From Legionella cincinnatiensis (lineage in GTDB: Bacteria > Pseudomonadota > Gammaproteobacteria > Legionellales > Legionellaceae): a DNA stretch of 64,000 nucleotides. Below are positions 55,720 through 64,000 of the stretch, in pieces (position 1 is the first letter of the stretch; the number at the start of each line of letters is the position of its first letter). The stretch covers positions 2,852,001-2,916,000 of the forward strand of contig NZ_UGNX01000001.1 of NCBI RefSeq assembly GCF_900452415.1, read 5' to 3'. Both the position numbers and the translations under genes were made by a program. The notes beneath the pieces are model-generated. The model was not told the origin of the DNA and did not search any database. It saw nothing but the letters and a program-made list of their open reading frames with translations.

Positions 55720-56708
55720 ATTTAAAGAACCAATGGTTGCCTGTAGCTTGGGTTAACGAGATTAAAACACGTCCAAAGCGTTTTTTATTGTGCAACATGC
55801 CTTTGGTGCTTTTCAAGTTAAAAGAAGAGGTGATCGTGCTGCAAGATCGCTGTCCCCATCGAGGAGTTCCTTTGTCAGAAGGCACCGTAACCAAGAATAG
55901 TATCCAATGTTGTTACCATGGTTGGCGTTTTAATGCACAAGGACTTTGTGTTGCAATTCCTGGTCTTAATAAGCCCATTGATACCCAGCATTATTGTGTA
56001 CCTGCTTATGCCGCCCAAGTGCATCTAGGCATGATTTTTGTTTGTTTGGAGCCTGATGAACATACCCTGCCTTTGTATTCAGTACCCGCGCTTCAAGGTC
56101 AGGATTATTTATCACATTGCATCCAATTTCCATTAAAAGGTGATTTGCTTAATGTCTTGGAAAATGTTTTAGATGCGACACACACCCATTTTGTTCATGC
56201 AGGCTTATTAAGACATCATGAGAAAAGGCAGTTGGTAACAGCAACTTTAACGGTGGAAAAATTTCATGCAGAAATACGTTATGACAATGAAGACAAACAA
56301 TCTGGATGGGTTAGTTCTTTTTTTGAACAAGATCGCCAATTTTCTATAGGACGATTTCATTCACCACTGATTGCTGAGTTAGAGTATCATGGTAGTCAAC
56401 ATCTTACCGCTGGCTTTGCTTTTTTCTTAAGCCCGGTAAATGATGGGAATGAATATCGAGTATTCTTATTAATCATTTATAGAAACCATTGGTTCAATCG
56501 ATGGGTGAAAAAATTTCTTTTATTACCTTTTATCCATTTAGCATTCAAGCAAGATAAAACAATTTTGAACAAACAAAGAATGAATGGAGTATATTTTCCA
56601 AAGAGTCACTTTAAATCAACAGAACTGGATATTTTACGTCCTCATATTGAACGAATTTTATCGGGAAAAAGCATACCAACACAGAAAGTGTTAAAACTGC
56701 TTTTGTAG
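55716..56708 (+). CDS. Rieske non-heme iron oxygenase (third gene of operon)
   Basis: 330 residues. Rieske cluster ligands are Cys46-x-His48 and Cys65-x2-His68 (CPHRG...CCYHGW). The catalytic iron motif follows (NVLENVLDATHTHFVH, the Glu/Asn-Asp-His-His layout of ring hydroxylases), then a SRPBCC-like domain. It oxygenates or demethylates a small molecule and needs a reductase; none is in the operon. The 4-base overlap with the acyltransferase shows translational coupling, so the three enzymes probably make one product. Confidence 0.88.
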   Translation: MNLKNQWLPVAWVNEIKTRPKRFLLCNMPLVLFKLKEEVIVLQDRCPHRGVPLSEGTVTKNSIQCCYHGWRFNAQGLCVAIPGLNKPIDTQHYCVPAYAAQVHLGMIFVCLEPDEHTLPLYSVPALQGQDYLSHCIQFPLKGDLLNVLENVLDATHTHFVHAGLLRHHEKRQLVTATLTVEKFHAEIRYDNEDKQSGWVSSFFEQDRQFSIGRFHSPLIAELEYHGSQHLTAGFAFFLSPVNDGNEYRVFLLIIYRNHWFNRWVKKFLLLPFIHLAFKQDKTILNKQRMNGVYFPKSHFKSTELDILRPHIERILSGKSIPTQKVLKLLL

Positions 56709-56774
56709 CATTCAATCTTAACTTGAACCTGTAAGCAAAGATACAGATCCTAATAATAGATAAGCGATGACTAC

Positions 56775-58058
56775 TTACATTTTAATAAAACTTAAAAGTT
56801 GTTCCGTAGCTCTGCGTGGATCTTGGGCTTTTGTAATTGCAGAAATAAGAGCCACCCCCTGAACACCTGTTGTAACCACATCGGACATGCGCTCAATGTT
56901 GATACCCCCAATTGCGACCAAAGGATAATTTAAAGTACGTTGCCAGCGCTTTAAACGATCAATTCCTTGTGCCAAGAAAGGCATTTCTTTACTAGTAGTT
57001 GGATAAATGGGGCCAATCGCAATGTAAGAAGGGTTAATTGCATGTGCTTTTGCCACTTCATAATAGCAATGGGTACTTACTCCCAGTAATAATCCTCTCT
57101 TTCTAATTGCAGCGATATCAGCAGTATCTAAATCAGATTGTCCTAAATGTACTCCATCGGCTTCGAATTTTAATGCCAACTCCCAATAATCATTAATATA
57201 TAAAGTAGCATTATGTTTTTTTGCCAAAGCAATACTACGTTGAATTTCTTTTTCTAAAGTCTCTGTTTGTTCTTTTATCCGCAATTGAATGGTTTTCACG
57301 CCCACATTCAATAACAACTCAACCCACGCGAAACTATCCACAACAGGATAAAGACCCAAACGATGACAAAGTTTAAAGGGTTGTGGTGCTTCATATAATG
57401 GTATTGACGCAAGATAAGGTAAATCGATTTCATCCTCAGGAAAGCCCCCGAAATCAAAACCTGTTTGTGCCCGGCGAATAGCCTGATGGGTATACATTTT
57501 TGCGATAATGATTGCATCTTCTAACGCATAACCAAGAGCCAAAGATGCAGTAACAGCCGCTGAAAGAATTGAACGACTTTCGGAGTATTTTGTATGAGGA
57601 ATACGGCTTTGAGTCAACCAAAATGAAACAACTCCATTAGTCCAATAATCATGGCACCAAGCTTCAGGTAAATGTTCACCTAAGAGAAGAATACTTTGGT
57701 TGCCCAACCGTAATAATTCGTGAGCTGCTTGTTGCATGGCTTGATGAGAAGCAATCTTATAACCTAAAATGAGCTCCGCTTCATGGGTATCCAATACTAA
57801 AAGATCAGCCAAAGAGAACCAGTAAGTTAAGTCACTTTTTTTGTAATACATTTTTTGTAACCCAAAAAACGCATCTAAAACAATAGGAATCGAATAACAC
57901 TGGGTCAAATAAATCTCTTCTAAAGAGATTTGAAAACCTACTTTTATCGCTGCAGGCATACTTTCAATATAAAATTGGGGTCGTTGCACTTCAACCCCAA
58001 AGTCTCGAAAAGTGTATAAGACTACTTCTATTTCTGTATCTGCCCATACCATTTGCAT
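56775..58058 (-). CDS. thiDE: ThiD-like domain fused to thiamine-phosphate synthase ThiE
   Basis: The start is the ATG at 58058, 2 bases after the thiG stop. 427 residues. C-terminal ThiE is complete: YINDYWELALKFEADGVHLGQSDL, AIGPIYPTTSKE, VAIGGIN. It joins HMP-PP with thiazole phosphate. The N-terminal 210 residues follow the ThiD kinase fold (LLVLDTHEAELILGYKI). They lack the usual N-terminal GGAG substrate loop, and the GTGC anion-hole motif is replaced by SESRSILSAAV. The kinase half may be inactive or altered. Last gene of the thi operon. Confidence 0.87.
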   Translation of the reverse strand: MQMVWADTEIEVVLYTFRDFGVEVQRPQFYIESMPAAIKVGFQISLEEIYLTQCYSIPIVLDAFFGLQKMYYKKSDLTYWFSLADLLVLDTHEAELILGYKIASHQAMQQAAHELLRLGNQSILLLGEHLPEAWCHDYWTNGVVSFWLTQSRIPHTKYSESRSILSAAVTASLALGYALEDAIIIAKMYTHQAIRRAQTGFDFGGFPEDEIDLPYLASIPLYEAPQPFKLCHRLGLYPVVDSFAWVELLLNVGVKTIQLRIKEQTETLEKEIQRSIALAKKHNATLYINDYWELALKFEADGVHLGQSDLDTADIAAIRKRGLLLGVSTHCYYEVAKAHAINPSYIAIGPIYPTTSKEMPFLAQGIDRLKRWQRTLNYPLVAIGGINIERMSDVVTTGVQGVALISAITKAQDPRRATEQLLSFIKM

Positions 58059-58060
58059 TA

Positions 58061-58843
58061 TTACAACTCCCGATGCCAAAATGGTGTATCAATCAAAGGA
58101 GTACAAGATTGGGCTGCAACTCGTTCAGCCATAATCCCTGCTTCAAATGCATTACGACCGGCAATAACCGCATGGGCAAAAGCTTCTGCCATAATCACTG
58201 GATGAATTGCCAAAGCGACTGCACTGTTGAGTAAAACTGCGTCAAAACCTAACTCTAAAATATGAGTTGCATGCGAAGGTTTCCCAATTCCGGCATCAAC
58301 GATAAGCGTAATATCAGGTAATCGTTGCCGTAAAGTTTCCAATGCATAGGGATTCAATAGGCCTTTCCCAGAACCAATAGGAGCAGCCCATGGCATCAAA
58401 ATACGACAACCACAATCAATTAACCGCTGACACAATATCAAATCATCAGTACAATAAGGAAATACTTCAAATCCCCGTTTTACTAATTCTGCGGCAGCAT
58501 GCACTAATTCAAACGGATCAGGCTGTAAACTGTAATCATCCCCAATTACCTCTAATTTAATCCACGAAGTTTGAAAGAGCTCGCGCGCCATTTCAGCAGT
58601 AGTAATCGCGGTTTGTGCGTCACGGCAACCCGCTGTGTTAGGAAGTAAATGACAAGGTAACGATTGAAGGGTTTTCCAAAATAAATCACTTCCTTGACCA
58701 TATGGCATTTGGCGTTTCATAGAAACAGTGATTACATTTGTTTTAGAAGCGCGGATTGCGTGAGTCATCACTTCAAGTGATGGATAAGCAGCCGTCCCTA
58801 AAAGCAGGCGACTTGTCATTGTTTGATCCGCTAAATTCCACAT
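58061..58843 (-). CDS. thiG: Thiazole synthase ThiG
   Basis: 260 residues: [11 protein letters not shown] start, catalytic Lys in [11 protein letters not shown], then [15 protein letters not shown] and [28 protein letters not shown]. It builds the thiazole phosphate from DXP, ThiS-thiocarboxylate and dehydroglycine from ThiO. It starts 4 bases after thiS ends. Confidence 0.95.
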   Translation of the reverse strand: MWNLADQTMTSRLLLGTAAYPSLEVMTHAIRASKTNVITVSMKRQMPYGQGSDLFWKTLQSLPCHLLPNTAGCRDAQTAITTAEMARELFQTSWIKLEVIGDDYSLQPDPFELVHAAAELVKRGFEVFPYCTDDLILCQRLIDCGCRILMPWAAPIGSGKGLLNPYALETLRQRLPDITLIVDAGIGKPSHATHILELGFDAVLLNSAVALAIHPVIMAEAFAHAVIAGRNAFEAGIMAERVAAQSCTPLIDTPFWHREL

Positions 58844-58846
58844 GAG

Positions 58847-59047
58847 CTATCCCCCTTGCATGGGTGTAATCAAATCAATACGATCACCTTCTTGCAAAAT
58901 CGTCCTGGCAAACATAGACTTAGGAATAAATTGATTATTTATAGCAATCGCAATATGTGCCGCACTCTTATTTTTTTGCTCAAGTATCTCTTGTAGCGTA
59001 CACGAAGAGTCTAAAGATAAGGGTTGATCATTAATATATATAATCAT
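58847..59047 (-). CDS. thiS: Sulfur carrier protein ThiS
   Basis: 66 residues from the ATG at 59047, which has GGGAGG 7 bases upstream and overlaps the thiO stop (ATGA). Ubiquitin-like fold with the required Gly-Gly C-terminus (ITPMQGG). It carries the thiocarboxylate sulfur to ThiG. Confidence 0.94.
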   Translation of the reverse strand: MIIYINDQPLSLDSSCTLQEILEQKNKSAAHIAIAINNQFIPKSMFARTILQEGDRIDLITPMQGG

Positions 59048-60108
59048 GCATAAGCCTCCCACAGTTCTGGATAATAAACCTGTTCCTGATTACTTTTGAG
59101 TCCGCGTAGGACCTCTTCTACCAATGCTGGGGCGATTAAATAGCCATGACGATAAAGTCCATTAACCGCAATAAACTGTTTTGCATATTTAATACGGGGT
59201 TGGTGATGTGTTAAGGTCGGACGACAATGGGTTACCGTTTTAATGATTCGTGCCTCAGCAAAACCTCGATGCACATAATAAGCAGCAGTTAATAATTCAA
59301 GGCTGGTGTGTACTGAAATGGGGCTTAAATCTTCTGTTTCTAATTCACTTGCGCCAAGAAGATAATAAGAATCAGGACGTGGCGCAATATAAATGCTATA
59401 TCGCGGATGTAAAAGCCTTATAGGTCGTTGCAAGTTGACTTCAGGTGCATGTAACCAAATAAGTTCTCCGCGTAGTCCACGTAAATCAGAAAAGGTTTTT
59501 TTCGCACCTAATCCGCGACAATCAAAGACAAAATCGAAAACAAAGCTTTGCCTCTCTATTTCTATTCTCCCTGGAGATATTGATGAAACAAAAACCCCTG
59601 CTCGCCATAAGACACCGATGTGGCAAAGATGTTTTTTCAATACGGATAATAAATTCTGATTATCAAGCTGCCCTTCTTGTGGGAAGTAATAGGCCGTTTG
59701 AAATTGGTGCAATTCAGGTTCAATCTGCTTTAAGGCATGATGATTCAGCAATTCATAACATGAGTGACTCAACTGATTGACAATCCGTGTACTGAATTGC
59801 TGCCATTCAGACTTGTCTTGGGGATGATGAAGAATAAGAGAGCCTTGGCGACGAAAATAAATGGGCTCGCTTAATTGACTAAGAATGGGCGTCCATAATT
59901 TTTCAACAGACTCCATTCCTAAATTAAAGATCACTTGCTCTGCCTTGTCGAGCTCTGACATAGGAGCTAAAAGTCCTGCTGCCGCATTACTGCAATTATT
60001 AAATGAGGTTTCTGATTCAAATACAGTTACCTGCCTGCCCTCATTATGTAAACGTAGGGCGAGCAGACATCCCATAATTCCAGCACCTATAACCGCTACA
60101 TTTTTCAT
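59044..60108 (-). CDS. thiO: Glycine oxidase ThiO
   Basis: 354 residues from the ATG at 60108 (MKNVAVIGAGIMGC), 7 bases after the thi5 stop. The FAD-binding GxGxxG, NAAAGLLAPMSEL, ESVEKLWTP, and the C-terminal GLYRHGYLIAPALVEEVL match ThiO. It oxidises glycine to the imine used by ThiG. Confidence 0.93.
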   Translation of the reverse strand: MKNVAVIGAGIMGCLLALRLHNEGRQVTVFESETSFNNCSNAAAGLLAPMSELDKAEQVIFNLGMESVEKLWTPILSQLSEPIYFRRQGSLILHHPQDKSEWQQFSTRIVNQLSHSCYELLNHHALKQIEPELHQFQTAYYFPQEGQLDNQNLLSVLKKHLCHIGVLWRAGVFVSSISPGRIEIERQSFVFDFVFDCRGLGAKKTFSDLRGLRGELIWLHAPEVNLQRPIRLLHPRYSIYIAPRPDSYYLLGASELETEDLSPISVHTSLELLTAAYYVHRGFAEARIIKTVTHCRPTLTHHQPRIKYAKQFIAVNGLYRHGYLIAPALVEEVLRGLKSNQEQVYYPELWEAYA

Positions 60109-60115
60109 TTTGATC

Positions 60116-61060
60116 TTATTCACTCGCACAACAAGCAATAGGCTCTATATCAGAATGAGGCATTTTAGGTAACCATTCATTAGTATAACAAGAATAGATA
60201 TTAAAGGATTCATCAATAATTCCTAAGTGTTTACCAAACCGCCCTACTTTATTCCAATCACGATCCACATTTAAAAGCGTTCGCGAGAAAAAGGGTAAAC
60301 TACGGATAAAAATAGTATGATACATTGGGGTTCTTAATTGGGGTTTTGCCCGACATAAAAGCTCATAAGCTTCATCAGGATTTTCTGTAGTAAACGCAGC
60401 GCCTCGTTGGGTAGCGTTGAGAAACCCTTGAATCAAATTAGGTTGAGCTAACATACGTTCTGGTACAATAAACTGAATGGAACAAAAGCAACAGCAACCT
60501 AATCCAGCAAGTTGATCCAAACGTAAAAATACAGTTTCACCACGTAAATGCTCTAATTCAACCCGCTGAAAATTAATAAAACCAATACCGGTATCAATAA
60601 GATCGCGACAAATCGCATCAGTTACATTCATTCCAATACGTACTGTTTCGTAACTCGAAGAATTAATACCCGCTAAGTTTGCTAAATTATCAATAATAAT
60701 TTTGCCAAATTCACCAATATAACCCACTCTTTTACCAACAATATCTTGAAACGAATTAATGCCACTGGATTTAAGTGCAATCAATCCCGTAGGTGGTTCA
60801 TCCAGCAAGGTACCAATTGAAGTTACAGAATAACCTTTAGCACGAGCAGCCAAAGTATGGATCATCGCCTTAACGCCAAAATCCACATGACCTGTGCCCA
60901 CAATCTCAGTGACATCACTAGGATCACTAGGTTCTAAAATAGCAAGCTTGATGCCTTCTTGTTGGTAGTATCCTAAAGCCTGTGCAATGAAAATTGGACT
61001 GTGGTAAGGGTTTGCATACCAATTAAGTAGCAAAGTTGTTCGTGTAGATAATGCATTCAT
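60116..61060 (-). CDS. thi5: Thi5-type HMP-P synthase
   Basis: Start at the ATG at 61060, AAGGAG 8 bases upstream; 314 residues. It follows yeast Thi5 along its length: LLNWYANPYHSPIFIAQ, ILEPSDPSDVTE, then VKAMIHTLAA with Lys64 and His68 at the positions of the yeast PLP lysine and the histidine that donates the pyrimidine ring. YIGEFGKI, the CCCFC motif (189-193) and VDRDWNKVGRFGKHLGI follow. In yeast the enzyme makes HMP-P in a single turnover from PLP and its own His. The Legionella enzyme is also reported to work. It replaces ThiC, which is absent here. TPP riboswitch upstream. Confidence 0.92.
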   Translation of the reverse strand: MNALSTRTTLLLNWYANPYHSPIFIAQALGYYQQEGIKLAILEPSDPSDVTEIVGTGHVDFGVKAMIHTLAARAKGYSVTSIGTLLDEPPTGLIALKSSGINSFQDIVGKRVGYIGEFGKIIIDNLANLAGINSSSYETVRIGMNVTDAICRDLIDTGIGFINFQRVELEHLRGETVFLRLDQLAGLGCCCFCSIQFIVPERMLAQPNLIQGFLNATQRGAAFTTENPDEAYELLCRAKPQLRTPMYHTIFIRSLPFFSRTLLNVDRDWNKVGRFGKHLGIIDESFNIYSCYTNEWLPKMPHSDIEPIACCASE

Positions 61061-61163
61061 ACCTTGGCTCCTTGTGTTCAATAATGAGAATTACAGGATG
61101 GCAAGGAATATTTGCGGTAAGAAAAAACTAAACCATTTTAGTCTGAAGCAAATACATCTTTGA

Positions 61164-61190
61164 GCAAAACAAACTAACACTTCGTTAGTG
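61164..61190 (-). terminator. Candidate riboswitch-controlled terminator
   Basis: Between the riboswitch and thi5, on the minus strand, a stem ACTAAC-GAAGT-GTTAGT is followed by TTTGTTTT. It is in the right place for an intrinsic terminator chosen by the riboswitch. The stem is short, so this is tentative. Confidence 0.45.
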
Positions 61191-61224
61191 TCAAAATGCT
61201 TTTCAGACATCAACTCAGATTTAA

Positions 61225-61298
61225 GGCGTTCTTACGCTGGTATGAACCAGATCAAGTTCAACGGGTATTTCTCAGCCGCTTTTACGACACCCCGCGCC
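61225..61298 (-). promoter_or_regulatory. TPP riboswitch (THI element)
   Basis: On the minus strand: GGGGTGTCG...GCGGCTGAGAAATACCC...GAACTTGATCTGGTT..TACCAGCGTAAG. CTGAGA and the GAACCTGATCTGG-like arm with ACCAGCGTAAGGAA-like end are the conserved TPP-binding parts. It lies about 165 bases upstream of thi5 and should reduce expression of the thi operon when thiamine pyrophosphate is plentiful. Confidence 0.95.
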
Positions 61299-61413
61299 AT
61301 CTATTGGTAGTTATGCTATCGTGGATAAAAAAAACTGTCAAATATAATAATCAGATAAAATTGATTCCTTCCTAGTGCATATATTAAAATCTCTGATTTT
61401 ATAGGGAATTACT

Positions 61414-62373
61414 ATGATATCTTTGGCACAATTGTTAGGATTTAGGCGCTCTAATAGAGTCAAAATCTCTCATGAAAGTCCTGGTTCTATTGATTTAGAA
61501 ATAATTCCTGACAACTCCGATTTCATACGCGAAGGTAGTGGATTAACAACCGTCACTGGAGCTGTAGGACAAAATACCAACTTAACTATTCGTGGAAATA
61601 GCAGTCTGAGAATAATAGGGAATGTAGGCAGTGATTGCAAAATTCTTAAAGAGGGCACTGGAACTCTGACTTTTGAAGGAACTGTAGCAACCGATTTAGA
61701 GTTAACACTCTATGGCGTAGGAGATGTAACTTTTACCCAACAACCTAGTAATGAAGTCATTAAATCCATAAAAAATCGAGGTAGTACAGCACGAATCATC
61801 TGTGCTGGCACGATTTTACCACAATCCAGAGGAGGATATAGACATCACAATTTAGGCATAGCTAGACAACCCGTGCCTGAGCTCCAGGAGCCAACACCCA
61901 GGGTTTTAAGTCGGTTGTCACAGGACAGGCCCCCTGCTCCTCCCTCTCAATCAGAAAATATAGTGGATCAATATATGCCACTCACTCAAGAATATATTGA
62001 CCGCTGCCATATGAGCAAACTTGAAACCATAGCTGCTCGTATGAGTAAACTGAACTTAACCCCCGAAGAAGAACCGTTATTTGAGGGCTTTAAAGATTGC
62101 ATCATGAAGGATTATTTCGATGATATTCCTGTAATGTATGACGAAAGATATTATAATTTAAGTACGCTATTAGAGTTGTATAAGAACAATAAACCAGATC
62201 CTTATACACGCAAGCCACTGAAACTAGCAAGCATTTACTCTGCACGCACCCTATTAAACAACTTCGATGACGCCGTTCTTGAGCTCAATAAAAAACGTGA
62301 AGCAACAAAACAAAATGCTTCTGATCACCTTGATGAAGAAGTACAATCGAGTGAGCTTTTGTTCAGGAAATAG
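61414..62373 (+). CDS. U-box-like protein with beta-repeat N-terminus, effector candidate
   Basis: 319 residues, ribosome site AGGGAA. The first 130 residues are beta-rich with repeated turns (NLTIRGNSSLRIIGNVGSDCKILKEGTGTLTFEG...), possibly a small beta-solenoid. A proline-rich linker follows. The C-terminal part (about 225-300) reads FKDCIMKDYFDDIPVMYDERYYNLSTLLELYKNNKPDPYTRKPLKLASIYSARTLLNNF. This fits the U-box pattern: D-I-x-D-x-x-x-D-P-V, YxxxxL, tDPxTRxPL. Legionella LubX is a known U-box ligase effector. A host ubiquitin-ligase role is inferred; fold not proven. Confidence 0.6.
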   Translation: MISLAQLLGFRRSNRVKISHESPGSIDLEIIPDNSDFIREGSGLTTVTGAVGQNTNLTIRGNSSLRIIGNVGSDCKILKEGTGTLTFEGTVATDLELTLYGVGDVTFTQQPSNEVIKSIKNRGSTARIICAGTILPQSRGGYRHHNLGIARQPVPELQEPTPRVLSRLSQDRPPAPPSQSENIVDQYMPLTQEYIDRCHMSKLETIAARMSKLNLTPEEEPLFEGFKDCIMKDYFDDIPVMYDERYYNLSTLLELYKNNKPDPYTRKPLKLASIYSARTLLNNFDDAVLELNKKREATKQNASDHLDEEVQSSELLFRK

Positions 62374-62673
62374 CCTTAAATGATGAAAGGATGGATTTAA
62401 GTTGATTGCCTGAAATAACAGGATAGTTTATCCATCCACTTATCGCTCTGGTAACTCGCTTTAAGGGCGCTTTAGTTCGTGGTATACGTTTTCCCTCAAA
62501 TAGCAACCTAAGTCTTTTAGTTTTTCATTAAATCAATGCGATCTAATATTGTTAATACTGTCTTAATTTTAATCCATTATAATGTTCCTGTTTTTAAAAC
62601 AACATACAAATACTTTTTTACTTATGTAAGTATATTTATGCAAGCCTTAACATTTTAAAAAGAGAAAAACCTT
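62374..62673. other. Intergenic 300 bp
   Basis: AT-rich, no coding signal or clear repeat. It ends in a purine-rich AAAAAGAGAAAAA ribosome site of the next gene. Confidence 0.4.
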
Positions 62674-63126
62674 ATGAAATTTGGAATTAAAGATTTAATT
62701 AACGCAACCGATATTTGTGATTCTGTAACAAATACCATAGACCTTACATATACTAACATCCCTATGTATAAAGCAACAATTCAATATGCTGAGCATGTTC
62801 TTAAAGGTTTGCCACAAGATATCGAAGAAGAGCAAGTCTCCAAACTTAAAAATGCAATTAGACAATTAAAATCAGATCTATATCTGTATTTTCGATCTGA
62901 ACTTAAAAACGCTCCTAGAGAAGTAAAATCCGATCTAGATAAGTTTTTTCAAAGTGAATCTCAACAACATTTAAAGAATTATGTAAAAGAGCATGCAAAA
63001 GAGATTATTAAAAATGAACAAGAAATTCAGCAAAAATCTGTTCTTAGCACTCTAGGAATTTTTACGAAATTCAACAAGAATGACATTAATACTGACATTA
63101 CTGAAACTCAGAGCTTATCTAATTAA
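62674..63126 (+). CDS. Small unknown helical protein
   Basis: 150 residues, charged and predicted helical, with amphipathic coiled-coil segments (LKNAIRQLKSDLYLYFRSELKNAPREVKSDLDKFF). The start is supported by an AGAGAAAA stretch. No family recognised. It could be a small effector or a cytosolic unknown. Confidence 0.6.
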   Translation: MKFGIKDLINATDICDSVTNTIDLTYTNIPMYKATIQYAEHVLKGLPQDIEEEQVSKLKNAIRQLKSDLYLYFRSELKNAPREVKSDLDKFFQSESQQHLKNYVKEHAKEIIKNEQEIQQKSVLSTLGIFTKFNKNDINTDITETQSLSN

Positions 63127-63156
63127 AAACAATTCGACATAGAAAATCACATTTTT

Positions 63157-63480
63157 GAGTAAACTTTTCTCGACATCCTGCGGCTTGGCCGCGGGATCCA
63201 GAAATTAGATCTTTGGCTCCCGTGGACAAGCCACGGGAAGTAGGCACGGGCCTTAAATAAACGTGAGTTTCGTATAAGAAAACGTGGTTTTACTTTGATC
63301 CATTCGGGATGAGTAAACTCTTCTCGACATCCCGTGGCTTGTCCGCAAGATCCAGAAATCTCGCCCTAAGATTAGATCTTTGGATCCCGTGGACAAGCCA
63401 CGAAAAGTAGGCACGGGCCTTAAATGAATGTGAGTTTCCTATAAGAGAACGTGGTTTTACTTTGATCCGTTCGGGCTGAG
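63157..63480. repeat. Two tandem copies of a ~154-bp palindromic repeat
   Basis: Copy 1 begins at 63157 (GAGTAAACTTTTCTCGACATCC) and copy 2 at 63311 (GAGTAAACTCTTCTCGACATCC), period 154 bp. Each contains a stem CGTGGCTTGTCC/GGACAAGCCACG around ATCCAGAAATT...AGATCTTTGG, then GTAGGCACGGGCCTTAAAT and TTACTTTGATCC. It is far more GC-rich than the surroundings. No coding frame. It looks like a dispersed REP-like element. Confidence 0.7.
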
Positions 63481-63566
63481 GAAGCGCATAGCGCTGTCTC
63501 GAAGCCTTAGTACGAATTTGCAAGTTCTGGACTAAGGCTTCGAGATGGCATGAATGCCTCCTCAGC
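63478..63566. repeat. Long imperfect palindrome next to the tandem repeat
   Basis: CTGAGGAAGCGCATAGCGCTGTCTCGAAGCCTTAGT pairs with ACTAAGGCTTCGAGATGGCATGAATGCCTCCTCAG. The arms are about 35 bases, with an inner mini-hairpin in each and a loop GAATTTGCAAGTTC. Its ends touch the tandem repeats, and it resembles a mobile hairpin element. Non-coding. Confidence 0.65.
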
Positions 63567-63733
63567 CCAAACGATTCAAGATGAAGGCTGGATCTAAATA
63601 GACTCTTTATCCGCTACCCAGGTTAATTTAGTGCCATTAGAGCATATCAGTATGTGATACTTCCAACGTGTTATTTTCGCGCAAGATATGGCAAATGCAC
63701 TCTTTCCGTGCATGAGGCGCAAGCGCTTAGAAG

Positions 63734-64000
63734 TTAATTTCTAAAGCCTTTCAATACAACATCAATGGGTCTCACAAAATCAGTATCTGGGATTTTTTCT
63801 CTAACACGACCCAAAGCATGCTGCATTGTAATGGAATGCTTACAAAGTGCGATGATGGGTACCTCTTTAGCTTTCTGCTCACCTGTTGTAGTTATTGTAT
63901 TGCTGTTTTGACAAATCACTCGCAATAATTTTTGCATTCCGGTACCACGAATATAGTCTTTATCAGGTTGTGATGCTTCCAACATATGTAAAATATGTTG
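63734..64000 (-). CDS. Unknown protein, C-terminal part (5' end outside window)
   Basis: The minus-strand frame is open to the window edge, through QHILHMLEASQPDKDY; the ATG at 63985 is probably internal. At least 88 residues. The end ALGRVREKIPDTDFVRPIDVVLKGFRN looks like a conserved C-terminal block I associate with Legionella proteins, but I cannot name it with certainty. Function unknown. Confidence 0.5.
   Translation of the reverse strand, partial: QHILHMLEASQPDKDYIRGTGMQKLLRVICQNSNTITTTGEQKAKEVPIIALCKHSITMQHALGRVREKIPDTDFVRPIDVVLKGFRN

Noticed and set aside
60116..61060. Periplasmic substrate-binding protein of an ABC transporter
   Set aside because: No signal peptide and no transporter genes nearby; CCCFC and the His/Lys positions match Thi5 instead.

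Overview
The window is chromosomal DNA of a Legionella, probably not L. pneumophila itself. It is AT-rich. It carries a eukaryote-type Thi5 thiamine gene set of the kind known in Legionella, a homologue of the Legionella spectinomycin kinase APH(9)-Ia, and several eukaryotic-like proteins that resemble Dot/Icm effectors: RhoGAP, plant-type LRR, SGNH lipase and a U-box-like protein. All assignments come from reading the sequence and from memory of protein families; no searches were run.

Layout. 1-1709: 5'-truncated view of a TM0106/RecB-like nuclease-helicase on the minus strand. 1.9-9.6 kb: effector-like and accessory genes (SGNH lipase, an unknown protein with a possible thiol-protease signature, a small protein, RhoGAP, LRR, FNR-like reductase). 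9.6-12.8 kb: gene debris around an APH(9)-like kinase and a VOC protein, including a decayed tyrosine recombinase. 12.8-15.5 kb: amidase and patatin.

15.64-38.31 kb is a genomic island. Its right border is an intact tRNA-Thr(CGT) and its left border is a decayed copy of the 3' part of that tRNA. An identical 20-bp double TGCGACAC repeat lies just inside each end. The P4-type integrase is split by a 4,249-bp IS66-type element with an exact 8-bp target duplication (GAAAGAAC). That element is built atypically: tnpA and tnpB face left, tnpC faces right, a second dead tnpA copy forms the left end, and a HAD-like gene sits inside. The rest of the island holds an array of unlike palindromes, a wHTH/Fic pair, a SIR2-like protein, a 1,703-residue DUF4011-type helicase-nuclease, a catalytically degenerate integrase-like protein, a DUF927 helicase with an AlpA-like regulator flanked by clusters of GGGACA words (a possible replication module), a RelE toxin with an XRE antitoxin fused to a long unknown domain, a lipoprotein and two unknown genes. 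It reads as a satellite or defence island.

38.7-64 kb is mostly housekeeping or envelope DNA: amino-acid permease, membrane protein, CsaA, a WbpM/PglF-type dehydratase, a pair resembling decaprenyl-phosphate phosphoribosyltransferase plus a GT-C arabinosyltransferase, an effector-like protein, yajC-secD-secF, a multicopper oxidase and a ThiF/MoeB-rhodanese protein. These are followed by a translationally coupled ATP-grasp / GNAT-like / Rieske oxygenase operon, which is the best candidate for an undescribed pathway. Next comes thi5-thiO-thiS-thiG-thiDE under a TPP riboswitch. The right end has a U-box-like effector candidate, a small unknown gene, a tandem palindromic repeat and a 5'-truncated gene running off the window.
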